64,000 nt of DNA from Neoarius graeffei (GCF_027579695.1 NC_083578.1:1938768-2002767); one strand, 5' to 3'. Shown: positions 45,209-57,690, numbered from the stretch's first letter. Translations and numbers: made by a program. The notes: generated from the letters alone by a model not told the origin.

Positions 45209-48200
45209 ATGGAGTCGATGCAGTATGACCGTTTCACCTCATCAGAGTCAGACAGCACTGAGCTTTATCATAATAAACCTCCTGCATTCACACCCAGTGA
45301 GTTCCCACTTCGTTTTCTATCAACACGACTTGTTTCAGGTGATTTCCATCAAATCAAATCAAATCAAATCAAGTTTATTTGTATAGCGCTTTTAACAATA
45401 AACATTGTCGCAAAGCAGCTTTACAGAATTTGAACGACTTAAAACATGAGCTAATTTTATCCCTAATCTATCCCCAATGATGAAGCCTGTGGCGATGGTG
45501 GCAAGGAAAAACTCCCTCAGACGACATGAGGAAGAAACCTCGAGAGGAACCAGACTCAAAAGGGAACCCATCCTCATTTGGGCAACAACAGACAGCCTGA
45601 CTATAATATTAACAGTTTTAACAGGTATAACCCTCAACTGTCCTCATGGGGCCGTCCTTCACAGGAGTGGGGCGATAAAACTCCGACCAGACACAGGGCA
45701 CCAGGATGGATCAAGCAGGTCCGAGGGGCAGAAGAGGCCAGCATCTCAATCCCAGGATCAACATGTAACTCAGAGGGACAGATGGGGGGGGGAAGAGAGA
45801 GGGAAAGAAAACACGTTGTTAGGTATGCCCTAAAAATGACAAGTATTAAATCTGTGCGGTAGGCTCGCAGAGACGAGAGTCTTTACATCAGGCATAACAC
45901 ACAATGGCATGTTAATATGGTAAAAAATATATCATGACCTGCTCTGGCTGGATGCTTGATTGGGTGATGGGAGCACACTCCTCAGCAATGATGAGATGCA
46001 GATGGGACCCTTAGGCCTGGCCAAGACAATTCAGTTACATTTCACCGGGTCTGAGACATGCGACAGAATGTCTGACGGCCGATTCCCTGCAGGCTACGAT
46101 AGCCAGTCGAGGTCTCCACCCTCTCCACCAAAAGATTTCCTGTTGACTCCATGTAACTCAGAGGGACAGATTTGGGGTGTCACCCAGTTGACAGACCTGC
46201 TCCTGTTAGCTAGATGCTAGAGCTAGCCTTCATATGAATTCTTCATTATAATGTACAACCCCAATTCCAAAAAAGTTGGGACAAAGTACAAATTGTAAAT
46301 AAAAACGGAATGCAATAATTTACAAATCTCAAAAACTGATATTGTATTCACAATAGAACATAGACAACATATCAAATGTCGAAAGTGAGACATTTTGAAA
46401 TTTCATGCCAAATATTGGCTCATTTGAAATTTCATGACAGCAACACATCTCAAAAAAGTTGGGACAGGGGCAATAAGAGGCTGGAAAAGTTAAAGGTACA
46501 AAAAAGGAACAGCTGGAGGACCAAATTGCAACTCATTAGGTCAATTGGCAATAGGTCATTAACATGACTGGGTATAAAAAGAGCATCTTGGAGTGGCAGC
46601 GGCTCTCAGAAGTAAAGATGGGAAGAGGATCACCAATCCCCCTAATTCTGCGCCGACAAATAGTGGAGCAATATCAGAAAGGAGTTCGACAGTGTAAAAT
46701 TGCAAAGAGTTTGAACATATCATCATCTACAGTGCATAATATCATCAAAAGATTCAGAGAATCTGGAAGAATCTCTGTGCGTAAGGGTCAAGGCCGGAAA
46801 ACCATACTGGGTGCCCGTAATCTTCGGGCCCTTAGACGGCACTGCATCACATACAGGCATGCTTCTGTATTGGAAATCACAAAATGGGCTCAGGAATATT
46901 TCCAGAGAACATTATCTGTGAACACAATTCACCGTGCCATCCACCGTTGCCAGCTAAAACTCTATAATTCAAAGAAGAAGCCGTATCTAAACATGATCCA
47001 GAAGCGCAGACGTCTTCTCTGGGCCAAGGCTCATTTAAAATGGACTGTGGCAAAGTGGAAAACTGTTCTGTGGTCAGACGAATCAAAATTTGAAGTTCTT
47101 TATGGAAATCAGGGACGCCGTGTCATTCGGACTAAAGAGGAGAAGGACGACCCGAGTTGTTATCAGCGCTCAGTTCAGAAGCCTGCATCTCTGATGGTAT
47201 GGGGTTGCATTAGTGCGTGTGGCATGGGCAGCTTACACATCTGGAAAGACACCATCAATGCTGAAAGGTATATCCAGGTTCTAGAGCAACATATGCTCCC
47301 ATCCAGACGACGTCTCTTTCAGGGAAGACCTTGCATTTTCCAACATGACAATGCCAAACCACATACTGCATCAATTACAGCATCATGGCTGCGTAGAAGA
47401 AGGGTCCGGGTACTGAACTGGCCAGCCTGCAGTCCAGATCTTTCACCCATAGAAAACATTTGGCGCATCATAAAACGGAAGATACGACAAAAAAGACCTA
47501 AGACAGTTGCGCAACTAGAATCCTACATTAGACAAGAATGGGTTAACATTCCTATCCCTAAACTTGAGCAACTTGTCTCCTCAGTCCCCAGACGTTTACA
47601 GACTGTTGTAAAGAGAAAAGGGGATGTCTCACAGTAGGAAACATGGCTTTGTCCCAACTTTTTTGAGATGTGTTGTTGTCATGAAATTTAAAATCACCTA
47701 ATTTTTCTCTTTAAATGATACATTTTCTCAGTTTAAACATTTGATATGTCATCTATGTTCTATTCTGAATAAAATATGGAATTTTGAAACTTCCACATCA
47801 TTGCATTCCGTTTTTATTTACAGTTTGTACTTTGTCCCAACTTTTTTGGAATCGGGGTTGTAAATAACACATTAGAATATAGATTTGTTATCATTTTAAA
47901 TCTAAACTTGCTACAGATTTACAGAAACCGGAGATTGTTTTTATAATCATGAGATAATCGGCTGTTTTTGTCTGTTTCAGACCCACAGAACCGTCGGATT
48001 TACGTCATGTTTGGCGTGCTCACAGTCTTCCTGCTCCTGCTGACTCTCACAGTGGGAATTAAAAGTACATCATACACAAGTGCACGCTTAAAAACTCTTT
48101 CTGGTTAAATGTCTCACAAAAAAAAAAAAAAAGTCACTCAAACACACACACACACACACATACACACGCAATTCTTTAAAAGGTATAAAATGCACCAGAA

Positions 48201-51200
48201 GTATTCTACTTTTCTTAGTGTGGTGGTGTTGAGGCCAAAGCAGAAAATTATGGTTTTATTTTCCCTCAGACACAAAATAATAATAAAATAAAAGGTGTAC
48301 GCTTTTGTCTGAAGTCATGTAGAGTATGAAAAGTTTTTATAGTTATTTCTGTAATTAAATTTCAGAGGTTTGTTGCTGTAAATATAAAGCTGTGACGGGG
48401 TATCTGTGTTTTGTTTTGGTTTTTTCATATAAAAGTCACTCAGGTGAACCAGCAGGTGTCAGACATCGTCTCTTCGCTGCAGATCGTCAGAACTTCGATT
48501 AAAGCTTCTCAGACAGGTGAACAAGATCATCACACATTCTTTATTAGTATTATCCCCCCACACTAGCTTCTAAAGTTCACTAGATAAACACACATTGAAT
48601 CTAAATCTTCACATAAAGTTGAACTTTGCTGGAAATTTGATTCCGAGCTTTACACTGAAATGCATAACATGTGCTTAAGGTGAAGGTGAAGATGAGGTTG
48701 TCCATTTTCACACACCATCATTCTCCTGTAGGTCTCTTTGTATTTGTTTATGAATCTATAATTATGTTCTCTCTTGTAGATTATCTTGCACATCGTGAAC
48801 CTGCAGTGCCGCTCCCAGTGACAGGTCAGACTGTGTTTATCTGAATGTCAATTGATTATTCAAATGATCTGTCCATCCCATCACCTCTGTCGTTTATAAA
48901 GTCATATAAACTGTGTTCGTACAGGTCCCTGTGAGGATAACTGGGTCTTTTACAAAACCAAGTGTTATTACGTGTCCACTCAGAAGAAGAGCTGGCACAT
49001 TGCAGAGAAGGCCTGCATCCAGCAAAGGGCTCACCTGCTGGTGGTGAACGACCTTGAGGAGATGGTAAACCCCAAACACAGAGCCTGGATGCTTAGTTTA
49101 GTTTAGTTTAGTTTAGTTTAGTTTAGTTTAGTTTAGTTTAGTTTAGTTTAGTAGTTTATTTGACAGGGACCATGCATAGAGTAGCTTCTATACCAGGGTT
49201 AGCTAATTAGCTAATTTTCACCTGCAGTCCACCTGCTTACTGTTAATGTGCAGCTGAATGACTAAAAACATGATGCAACTTAATAATAATAATAATAATA
49301 ATAAGTAGAATAATAATAAGAAGAATATCTCTTTCTCTCATTGTGTCTCTCTGTATATAATATTTTTTCAGGAGTATATATCTCAGGTGGTCGAAGACCA
49401 TCTGAATTTTTGGATCGGTCTGGTTGAGAGAGAGGGCGAGGGAAACTGGAGCTGGGTCGATGGAACGGACTATAAGACCACTGAGAAGTAAGCACTCAAA
49501 CATCACCCCAAATCCTGACTTCTTAATCATAATGGCTAATCTTCACCTCTTATCCTGGACTCAAATTCTTACCCCTTAACCGTAATCTCAAATCCCTGAC
49601 CCCTCACCTGACCCCAGATCCTGTCCCCTTAAAGCGAGACGGCCTTTCAATTTCATAAAATCGGTGAAATTTAGTTCCGTCTGAAATGTGGTGATTGTGA
49701 TATCTGTTTATTTCTGTAATATCTCACAAAATATCAGGCCATTCTGTGGCTGGGAAGTTATTTAATTTGAGGGGATTAAAGCAAATAATGTGCAAGAAAT
49801 CACTCTCTTGGCGCAGTCAAGCAGACAGAGGAAGTCTGTGTGCGCATGCGCAGGTTTACCTTCTTCTTCTTCTTTTGGGTTTTACGGCAGCTGGCATCCA
49901 CAGTGTTGCATTACTGCCATCTACAGGTTTCCCTTTGAGCGTGCACTGACAGTTCCATCATTCTGTCGCTAAACGAACAGCTGATCACACCGAGGTGCTC
50001 GCTGAGCGCCCATATTTATTAGTTTGGTCCTGCGTTTCCTTTCCTTCGTATATAACATAACATCTTTTCTTCTCGCTTTCCGTTACTGTAGTCGCTCTTT
50101 CACGTTTCATTCGCACACTCACGTCCTCCATTTTTCTCTCCTGTTTCAAATTTGTATCCCACAATGCCTTGCGTGAATGGGGAAAGCCCACCACGTGATG
50201 TGATGCATGATGTAGTGTCTTGAATTGGGTCATGGTGAAGCAGGAAAAAATAGCAGAGAATTTAAAGCCACGTGGCCCTAAAGTCACTATTTATTCTATT
50301 TTAGAAAAAAAATAATAAAATTGGAAGTCTGTGATTTGAATTCAGTAGCTTTCGGTCACTAAACAAAATTAATTGGGTGTCGGGAAAATTCTTTTTATGA
50401 CCTACACTTGAAAAATCTGAAAGGCAGTACAGCTTTAACCATGACCTCAAATACTAACCCCTTCAAATCGAGTGGAACGTGTTGCTCTTGCTTTATAAAC
50501 CTTTTATACAAAACATTATTTCTCCAGGACCATGGACACAAAACAATATGGTTAACCATAACCATAAAGTCCTGACCCTTTAACCATAATCTCAATTCCT
50601 GACCCCCTGACCACAATTTCAAACCCTGAGCCCTTCACTATAACCTTAAACCATGACCCCTTTGACCATTACCTCAAATCCTGACCCATTAACCAGAACC
50701 TAAAATCCTAATCCATTATCCATAACCTTAAATCTTGAGCCCATAACCGTAATCTTACATCCTAACTCCTTTTGAAACAAGGAGGTTGTATTGCTATTGA
50801 GCTATACTCACTGGCCACTTTATTAGGGACACCTCTACATCCACCTGCTGTTCTCTGCAGTTCTGTAATCAGCCGATCCCTCGACAGCAGCACGATGTGT
50901 CAAATCCTGCAGATACAAATCAAGAGCTTCAGTTAATGTTCACAATGTTCAAACATCAGAATGGGAAACATTGGGATCTCACAGTGTGACTTTCTTTCTC
51001 TCACTGTGGTCTGGGTGCTGGTTTGAGCCAGATGGACTGGTTTGAGTATTTCAGAAGCTGCTGATCTCCTGGGGTTTTCACACACAACAGTCTCTAGAGT
51101 TTACACAGCATGGTGCAGAAAACAAAAAACACTGAGTGAGTGAGTGACAGTTCTGTGGGTGGAAACAAACACCTTGTTGATAAGAGAGGGTCAGAGGGAA

Positions 51201-54137
51201 ATGGACAGATTGGTTTGAGTTTTTTTGCCAGGAAGGATATAGTAACTCAGGGCTTTTCAAAGTGTGGGGCGCGCCCCCCCTGGGGGGCACCAGAGTTCTT
51301 CAGGGGGGCGCAACGTGAGGGAAAATAAACCAGAATAAGTTACTATTGCGGACATTTAGCGAACTTCAGCTAGCCTTTGCCAGAGACAAAATGGATAGGT
51401 TTTTAGTACCTAAAGCTACAGTGAGTGAGGAGACAGAGTCTGGGCCAAGCAAAAAAAGAAGGAAGTATGACCATGATTATTTAAAGCTTGGATTTTCATG
51501 GACTGGATCTGAAGATGCTCCACTGCCTGTCTGCCAAGAGGTGCTAGCTAATGATGCTAAGAGACCATGTCGACTCCGGCGTCATATTGAGACCAAACAT
51601 CCAAGTTTGGTGACCAAGCCCCAGGAGTTTTTTGACAGGAGGCTAAATGAACTGCGGTCACAGCAGAAAGTAATTCATACTTTTAGCACTGTAAATGACA
51701 AGGCAACTGAAGCATCATATCATGTGGCATTACGCATAGCTAAAGCAGGTAAGCCCCACAACATTGGTGAAACATTAATCTTACCTGCTGCTAAAGACAT
51801 GTGTTCAGTGATGATGGGAGATGCTGCTGCTGCCAAGCTGAAGGCCATACTGATGTCTGATAACACCATCCAGCGCCGCATCTCAGACATGGCATCGGAT
51901 GTTAAGGAACAGGTGCTGGGTGCTATTCGTGAGAGCCCTCTCTTCTCCATTCAGCTGGATGAGTCTACCGACGTCGCTAACTGTGCTCAGTTAATGGTGT
52001 ATGTGCGCTATATTAAAGAGCTCAGTGTCGAGGAGGAGTTTTTGTTTTGTTATCCTCTGCCAACTCGCACTACAGCAGGAGAAATATTCAAGGCTTTGAA
52101 TGATTTCATGCAGGAGAATTGTATTGGTTGGAGCCGATGTTGTGGAATATGTACTGATGGCGCAAGGGCAATGACAGGCCGCCACAGTGGTTTGGTGAAG
52201 CAGGTGCAAGCGGTTGCCCCGGCCGTTGTTTGGAAGCACTATCATCCATCGCCAGGCTTTGGCGACCAAGAAGATGCCAAAAGAGTTGCGCGCGGTGCTG
52301 GACGAAGCAGTAAAAATTGTTAAATCACGTGCCATGAATGCTCGTCTCTTCTTTGTCCTCTGCAATGAGATGGATGCTCACTTCCAACAGCTGCTGCTGC
52401 ACTCCGAGGCCCGATGGCTGTCCCGGGGCAAGGTCCTCACCCGCTTGTGTGATTTGCATGAGGAAGTGCTCCTATTCCTTGCCGAAATCAGTTCTCCACT
52501 GGTGAAGCATATGGGGGACATGAACTGGGTTGCAATGTTGGCATATCTTTCTGATATCTTTGACCGAATAAACGCACTGAACACCTCTCTGCAGGGCAAA
52601 GAGATCCATGTCTTTTTGGCACACGATCGAGTCTCTGCATTTAGGAAAAAGTTGGACTTGTGGTGTGCTCATGTTAAACGGGGCTCGGTGGAAATGTTCC
52701 CGACGTTGGAAGATGTTGTGGAGAAGGCAGGGCTGCAACTGGACACTGTACAACAGGTGATCATTGTGCATTTGGAGGGGCTGTGTGAGCAGTTTGCAGA
52801 GTATTTTGGAGAGGAGACCTTAGCAAATCAGTGGGTGAGAAATCCATTCTCATTCCCAGCGACATCCAGTGATGCACTAACAGTGCAAGAGGAAGAAGCC
52901 CTTGTCGAACTGAACTAATATGGACTTGAAAAAAAAGATGAGTGAAGTGTCACTTGTGCACTTCTGGCTGTCTGTGGAGACCGAGTTCCCCCACCTCTCC
53001 AAAAAAGCGCTTCAGGTACTCATCCCGTTCACATCTACAGACCTGTGTGAATGCGGTTTTTCCGCGTTAACATTGATCAAAAACAAGTACCGGTCTAGCC
53101 TGCAGGTAGAGGATGATATACATTTATTCCTGTCAACAGTGCATCCCCGCATCAGGTGCCTGTGCATATCAAAGAAGCAAACTCATTGCTCCCACTACAC
53201 TCTAAAAAATAATGGGGCTAGTACCGGTTCTTCAGGGCGATGCCATAGAAGAACCTTTTTCAGGGCTTCAAAGAACTGTTCATGCAACAGTTCTTTAAAG
53301 AACCATTTAAACCATTTGTTTGAGCAGTGAAGACAGATTTGTGTAAACATAGCCTATGTGCATTGACCAGCAAATGGTAAGAGAATGCCAGGCTCTGAAG
53401 AACCATTTCCAATGTGAAGAACCTTTCGCATAATGTAATGGTTCATCACAGAGTTTTGACTCTCCATGGAACCATCCAGAGATTTGAAGAACCACTGAAG
53501 CACCTTTATTTTTTAGAGTGTAAGATGAGGCAAGAAAAGGGGTTGTGGTGATGTGAGGTGTTAAAAAAGAAAATGTATTAAATGTGGTTTTTTTTAAAGC
53601 ACATGTTTAAAATGTGTAAAAAAAAAAAGAATGTTTTTAGCACATGTCTAAAACAATATGTTTTAAAAAAGCACAATGTTTAAAATGTGTAAAAAAGATG
53701 TTCTAAAAAAGCACAGATGTTTAAAATGTGTAAAAAAGATGTTCTAAAAAAGCACAGATGTTTAAAATGTGTAAAAGAAAAAATACAAATGTGTACAACA
53801 ACCATTTTTTTAAATACGAATGGAACATTAAGTATAGCAACAACAAAAATTGTAAGGGGGGCGCTGTTGTTTATTTGCTCTCTGAGGGGGGCTGACTCTC
53901 CCACACTTTGAAAACCCCTGTAGTAACTCATATAATCACTCTTTACAACCGTGGTGAGCAGAAAAGCATCTCAGCATGCAACAGCAGAACAGAAGAACAC
54001 ACTGGGTTCCACTCCTGCAGCCAAGAACAGGGATCTTAGAATCAACAATACATTCCTATTAAAGTGTATACACTTTACATAACAGTACAGCTAAACATGT
54101 CCTCAAGTCTCAAAATAAACATAAACATTGACAGATT

Positions 54138-54194
<57 letters not shown>

Positions 54195-54366
54195 GCTCAG
54201 GCTCTGGGATGAAGGACAGCCGGATGATTGGCATATCCGTGTGAATGGAGAAGACTGCGGGCAGATTCATGCAAAACAAAACTTTCCTTCCACGACAACA
54301 CACAGGCTGTGGAATGATGCTGACTGTACATTGAGTTATCATTATATATGTGAAAGACCTGCATAG
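45209..54366 (+). CDS. Type II C-type lectin receptor (CD209/ASGR-like), 7 exons, 241 aa
   Basis: Exons 45209-45296, 47981-48064, 48436-48516, 48780-48824, 48925-49064, 49372-49487 and 54195-54366 (726 nt), all phases closing. The short cytoplasmic tail [20 protein letters not shown] has no leader. The membrane span is [19 protein letters not shown] (about residues 38-56). A short neck ([15 protein letters not shown]) follows. The C-type lectin domain starts [16 protein letters not shown] and contains [19 protein letters not shown], the calcium/sugar motif QPD (EGQPDDW) and RLWNDADC with WND, ending [12 protein letters not shown] normally gives galactose-type specificity, against EPN for mannose. 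It is likely a cell-surface glycan receptor of leukocytes or hepatocytes; exact orthology is not assigned. Intron 1 holds Tc1 element E; intron 6 (4.7 kb) holds a transposon nest. Confidence 0.93.
45349..46205 (-). mobile_element. fish interspersed repeat with (AAATC)n tail, probably a LINE 3' end
   Basis: A pentamer run (CAAAT)n at 45349-45371 abuts GTTTATTTGTATAGCGCTTT, then a long conserved non-coding body (GTGGCGATGGTGGCAAGGAA; CAGAGGGACAGATGGGGG, repeated later as CAGAGGGACAGATTTGGG near 46160). The form is that of a non-LTR 3' UTR in fish. No reverse transcriptase remains. Confidence 0.55.
46256..47860 (+). mobile_element. Tc1-like transposon E, intact-looking (lectin intron 1)
   Basis: Same family as D and nearly identical. 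Termini CAACCCCAATTCCAAAAAAG and CTTTTTTGGAATCGGGGTTG, with intact TA on both sides (46254-46255 and 47861-47862). Confidence 0.96.
46564..47637 (+). CDS. Tc1-like DD34E transposase (element E), full-length
   Basis: Uninterrupted 357-codon frame; from the second Met at 46618 ([20 protein letters not shown]) it is 339 aa, the usual Tc1 size. N-terminal paired-like DNA-binding region with [12 protein letters not shown] linker, then DDE domain: [19 protein letters not shown] and [12 protein letters not shown], with 34 residues between Asp 2 and Glu. It ends KRKGDVSQ at a TAG that is lost in copy D. An intact frame, complete inverted repeats and intact TA flanks are the features expected of a potentially mobile copy. 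The gene lies in the same direction as the host lectin gene. Confidence 0.95.
   Translation: MTGYKKSILEWQRLSEVKMGRGSPIPLILRRQIVEQYQKGVRQCKIAKSLNISSSTVHNIIKRFRESGRISVRKGQGRKTILGARNLRALRRHCITYRHASVLEITKWAQEYFQRTLSVNTIHRAIHRCQLKLYNSKKKPYLNMIQKRRRLLWAKAHLKWTVAKWKTVLWSDESKFEVLYGNQGRRVIRTKEEKDDPSCYQRSVQKPASLMVWGCISACGMGSLHIWKDTINAERYIQVLEQHMLPSRRRLFQGRPCIFQHDNAKPHTASITASWLRRRRVRVLNWPACSPDLSPIENIWRIIKRKIRQKRPKTVAQLESYIRQEWVNIPIPKLEQLVSSVPRRLQTVVKRKGDVSQ
49092..49152. repeat. (TTTAG)n pentanucleotide repeat
   Basis: About 12 perfect TTTAG units in lectin intron 5. Confidence 0.95.
51391..53200 (+). pseudogene. hAT transposase of element 2, two frame breaks
   Basis: Starts [20 protein letters not shown] with a basic KKRRKYD and a degenerate BED-like finger ([10 protein letters not shown] ... 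LRRHIETKH; the first Cys pair is incomplete). The RNase-H-like core shows [17 protein letters not shown] (first Asp) and [17 protein letters not shown] (second Asp). The frame shifts near 52225-52250 and continues as [20 protein letters not shown], then shifts again after LVELN at 52918 and finishes in the C-terminal dimerisation motif [20 protein letters not shown] (about 53040-53110). This resembles the ZBED5/SCAND3/FAM200 lineage of domesticated and mobile hATs. With two breaks this copy is not expected to be active. Confidence 0.88.
53198..53520. mobile_element. 323-bp MITE inside hAT 2
   Basis: Termini CACTCTAAAAAATAATGG and TTATTTTTTAGAGTG, flanked by TA (53196-53197 and 53521-53522). 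Internal GAAGAACC/GGTTCTTC inverted motifs recur. Non-coding. Confidence 0.85.
53565..53780. repeat. about 40-bp tandem repeat, GATGTTCTAAAAAAGCACAG type
   Basis: About five imperfect units containing AAGCACA(G)ATGTTTAAAATG and GTGTAAAAAA in the 3' untranslated part of hAT 2. Confidence 0.8.
54139..54192. repeat. (GT)27 at the acceptor of lectin exon 7
   Basis: Runs directly into the UAG acceptor (54193-54194) with no pyrimidine tract. A complementary (CA)n lies at 54377-54432, ten bases past the stop codon. Confidence 0.95.
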
Positions 54367-54368
54367 AG

Positions 54369-54376
<8 letters not shown>

Positions 54377-54432
<56 letters not shown>
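54377..54432. repeat. (CA)28 in the lectin 3' UTR
   Basis: Preceded by a short GCGCGCGC run; complementary to the tract at 54139-54192. Confidence 0.95.
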
Positions 54433-54436
<4 letters not shown>

Positions 54437-54439
54437 GAC

Positions 54440-55720
54440 CACGAATTAAAAATAGCTTATTGTTCTCAAAAGTGAGTGTACACTCTGTGACAAAAACAAA
54501 AATACAATTCATTCTAAAATAATTTTTTTGTGGCGATCGTTAGCATAAATAATAATAATAATAATAACCTGAAATATGTTGAGGCTAATCACTTCTCATC
54601 TCATCCTTTACACTTTTTCATGTTCAAAGCCACTGGAAGGAGTTACTCTCTCTTCTTCTTCTGCTTCATGCTAACAATCATCAGCAATCTACAATCAGCA
54701 AACAGAAACACCTGAGATTCAGCAGCGAACTGTTTTTCAAAGCTGTGACATTATCTCGGGTTACTTTCTACATTTTTGCTCATCTGTTTAATGTCCTGTA
54801 TGGAAAAAAAATAAAACCATTAAAAAGATACAAATCCTTGTGATAAAAAAAAAAAACATCACTTAGACAATATCAGCAAAATTATAAATTACATCGGTTT
54901 TATTTTCGTGGAACTGGAAAACTTCATGTGTTTTTTTTTCTCGAGTGAATACATGTTCCACTTTTGTTGACATGAATTTTGCAAGATGAAATTAATCATC
55001 AAATCTGAGAATCTGAGCACTGCAAGAGTCATCTGGAACCAGAATAAACTCCGGACACTGCACACCTTTGATAAAGTCCGACACTAAACTCCAAAAGACC
55101 TGATGTGTGAGATTTTTTTTAAATAAAGTTAAAATCCAGACTGAATCATATCAGAAAAGCAGTGCTTAAAATGATAGATGATCCTCTGAGGAGAAAATGC
55201 AGTAAAGAAATAATGAATCATTTAATGTCTTTCCAAAATTCATGAACTACTAAATAAAACCTTTAAAGACACATTGTCTGGTTTACACTGTGCTGTGTTT
55301 ATTGTTTGTTGGAAATAAAGTAAGGAATGGTGAAGAAACGTGACCGAATTATACAACCTCATAAAGTCCTTATGCTTTATTGAAATCTAATAACATGCAC
55401 AAAAATCATATTTCTCTTATGAAGATCTTTATTCGGGTTATTTTTGAGCTGGGAGCAATAACGTGAAATGAAAATGTAAAAACTAACTGAGGAAACAAAA
55501 GTGCTGATTTTAGAATCTGTTCCATTTAATTTCTCTATTTAAAAAAAAAAAAAGAATAAATATATTTATGACCCAGAGGGAACTAGGTGATACGAGAAGT
55601 GTTTTTTTTTTTTTTTGGCATATCAGCTTTTTCCGTCATTTCATCTGGCCGTTTCTCACTCCTCCTCCTCATCCCTCGCTCTTTTCAAGGCTCCAGCAGC
55701 AGCATTTTTCTCACTCTTTC
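54440..55720. other. lectin 3' UTR and intergenic AT-rich DNA
   Basis: Poly(A) signals AATAAA occur on the plus strand (for example near 54810). A (TAA)n run lies at 54547-54567. No additional gene found. Confidence 0.5.
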
Positions 55721-55726
55721 TGAATC

Positions 55727-57631
55727 ATGCGTCTGTCCTGGATTCTGCTGTTGACCTCAGGTGAGTCCATGAAGTCGACTGTTTCTCTTTATCACGTCCT
55801 CATTACACCATGGTGCTGCTGAATCAATGGAAACTAATTAAATGTAATTATAAAAGGATAAAAACAATTGTCTGTGCTCTAAGAGGAATTAAACACTTCA
55901 GGACGTGCTGTTTTAGGAAAAGAATATTGAAGGTGGTAACAGCAACGCGCTTCACCACACCACCTCGTTACTCGTTTACCATGACAGAAATAAACAGTGT
56001 TAATACAGACTGTTATTAAGATGTTACATTAAGCTTTGATGTTACATTGATGTGATGTCATGTTACACAGATGTTACATGATGTTACATGCTTTTATGTT
56101 ACAGTGATGTTACATTACATTAATGTTACATAATCTTGTGATGTTTTGTGATGTTACATGATGTTTTGATGTTACAGTGAAGTTAGATTAATGTTACATG
56201 CTGTTTTGTGTTAATACATTAATGCTATGTGATGTTTTGTGCTGTTACATTGATGTTACATGATGTTTAGTGTTTATACGTTAATGTTACATGTTACATC
56301 ACTGTTACATGGTGTTTTGTGTTAATACATTAATGTTACATGATGTTTTGTGTTAATACATTAATGTTATGTGATGTTTTGTGTTAATACATTAATGTTA
56401 TGTGATGTTTTGTGTTAATACATTAATGTAAAATGTTACATCACTGTTAAGTGATGTTTTGTGTTAATATGTTAATGTTACATGAGGTTTTGTGTTGTTA
56501 CATTGATGTTACGTGATGTTTTGTGTTGTTACATGAACGTTATGTTACATTACTGTTACATGATGTTTTGTGTTAATACATTAATGCTACGTGATGTTGT
56601 GATGTCACATTAATGTTATGTGATGTCATGTCACATTAATGTTACATGATTTTGTGATGTTACATTGGAGTTACATGATGATGTGATATTTTGTGATGTT
56701 ACGCTGACGTTACATTGATGTTACATGACGTTTCCCTCCCTGCAGTGTGTGTGGTGTGTGCTGAGTCTCCGCCTCGCGCTCTGTGGCAGTTTGGTGAATT
56801 GATCACTTGCGTGCAGCCGAAAGTGAATCCGTTCCTTTACAACAACTATGGATGTTACTGTGGGTTTTCTGGATCTGGCTCTCCTAAAGACCATATTGAT
56901 CAGTACGTATTAAATATCCGCACTGTTACCATAACACCCAATATAACACCCACCATTTTATCCATTGCTAGCACCAGCTACGTCAGCTAGCTCTCTACAC
57001 TCTGACTGTTACGTTTGTAACTCCTCTAACATGGCTGATTCTGATTATTAGATTTTAGGGTCAAACTGGTCACCAGAGCACAAAAATCACACATTTTTGA
57101 GAGATTTTCTTAGTATTTTTGTAGCTATAAATCCAGTTCAGGGGGCAGGGTTACATACAGCTCAATAAACAGGTTCAGCAGCTTAGAACCAATCAGAGTT
57201 TGATATGCAGATTATCAGAGGTTGAAAATGAGGAACCAATAAACTTTTAAGCACCTCACCTCAGCTAGTTAGTTACTGATGGAGATGAACAAAATGGAGA
57301 TGGTGGTTGTTCTGGTAATGTTATATTTTGAAAGGTTTAGCTTAACATGATGGTGTAAAACGAGAGTGTATTCCTACTCGTGAGCTAGTCTAACAGTTGG
57401 CTAACACACTAGATGAGTTGTGTTGTTTGTTTAGGTGCTGTCTGGTGCATGATAAGTGCTATGAGAACGCTAGGAAACTTCCAGAATGTCCTGGTTTAGC
57501 CAACCTGCCATATATCAAAGTGTACAAATTCACCTGCTCTGATAAAACCATCACCTGCTCAGGTAAATACGCTCAAACATACACACATACGGTTCCTCTT
57601 GCTATTGCATTCAGATTTTTGGACCCAAATG

Positions 57632-57690
<59 letters not shown>

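Larger units (their letters stand above)
51248..53920 (+). mobile_element. hAT transposon 2 (ZBED5-like/Charlie-type) with 8-bp target duplication
   Basis: Termini CAGGGCTTTTCAAAGTGTGG and CCACACTTTGAAAACCCCTG, flanked by TAGTAACT at 51240-51247 and 53921-53928. 2673 bp, itself carrying a MITE and a short tandem repeat in its 3' part. Confidence 0.95.
50803..54068 (+). mobile_element. non-autonomous Tc1-like element, copy NA2, split by a hAT (lectin intron 6)
   Basis: Left end CTCACTGGCCACTTTATTAG near 50807, right end AATCAACAATACATTCCTATTAAAGTG truncated near 54066. Sister of NA1 (11806-12419); NA1 reads straight across the hAT insertion point (AGTAACTCATATAATCACTC). Confidence 0.82.

Noticed and set aside
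45477-45833. 118-aa ORF in lectin intron 1
   Set aside because: Lies in a widespread fish non-coding interspersed repeat; no domain recognised.
51346-53330. ZBED5/SCAND3-like host gene
   Set aside because: Two frame breaks and exact hAT borders within another transposon indicate a decayed mobile element.
54103-54429. Poly-Cys/Val and Thr-His ORFs across CA/TG tracts here and at 10481, 15073, 31894 and 44990
   Set aside because: Translations of dinucleotide repeats.
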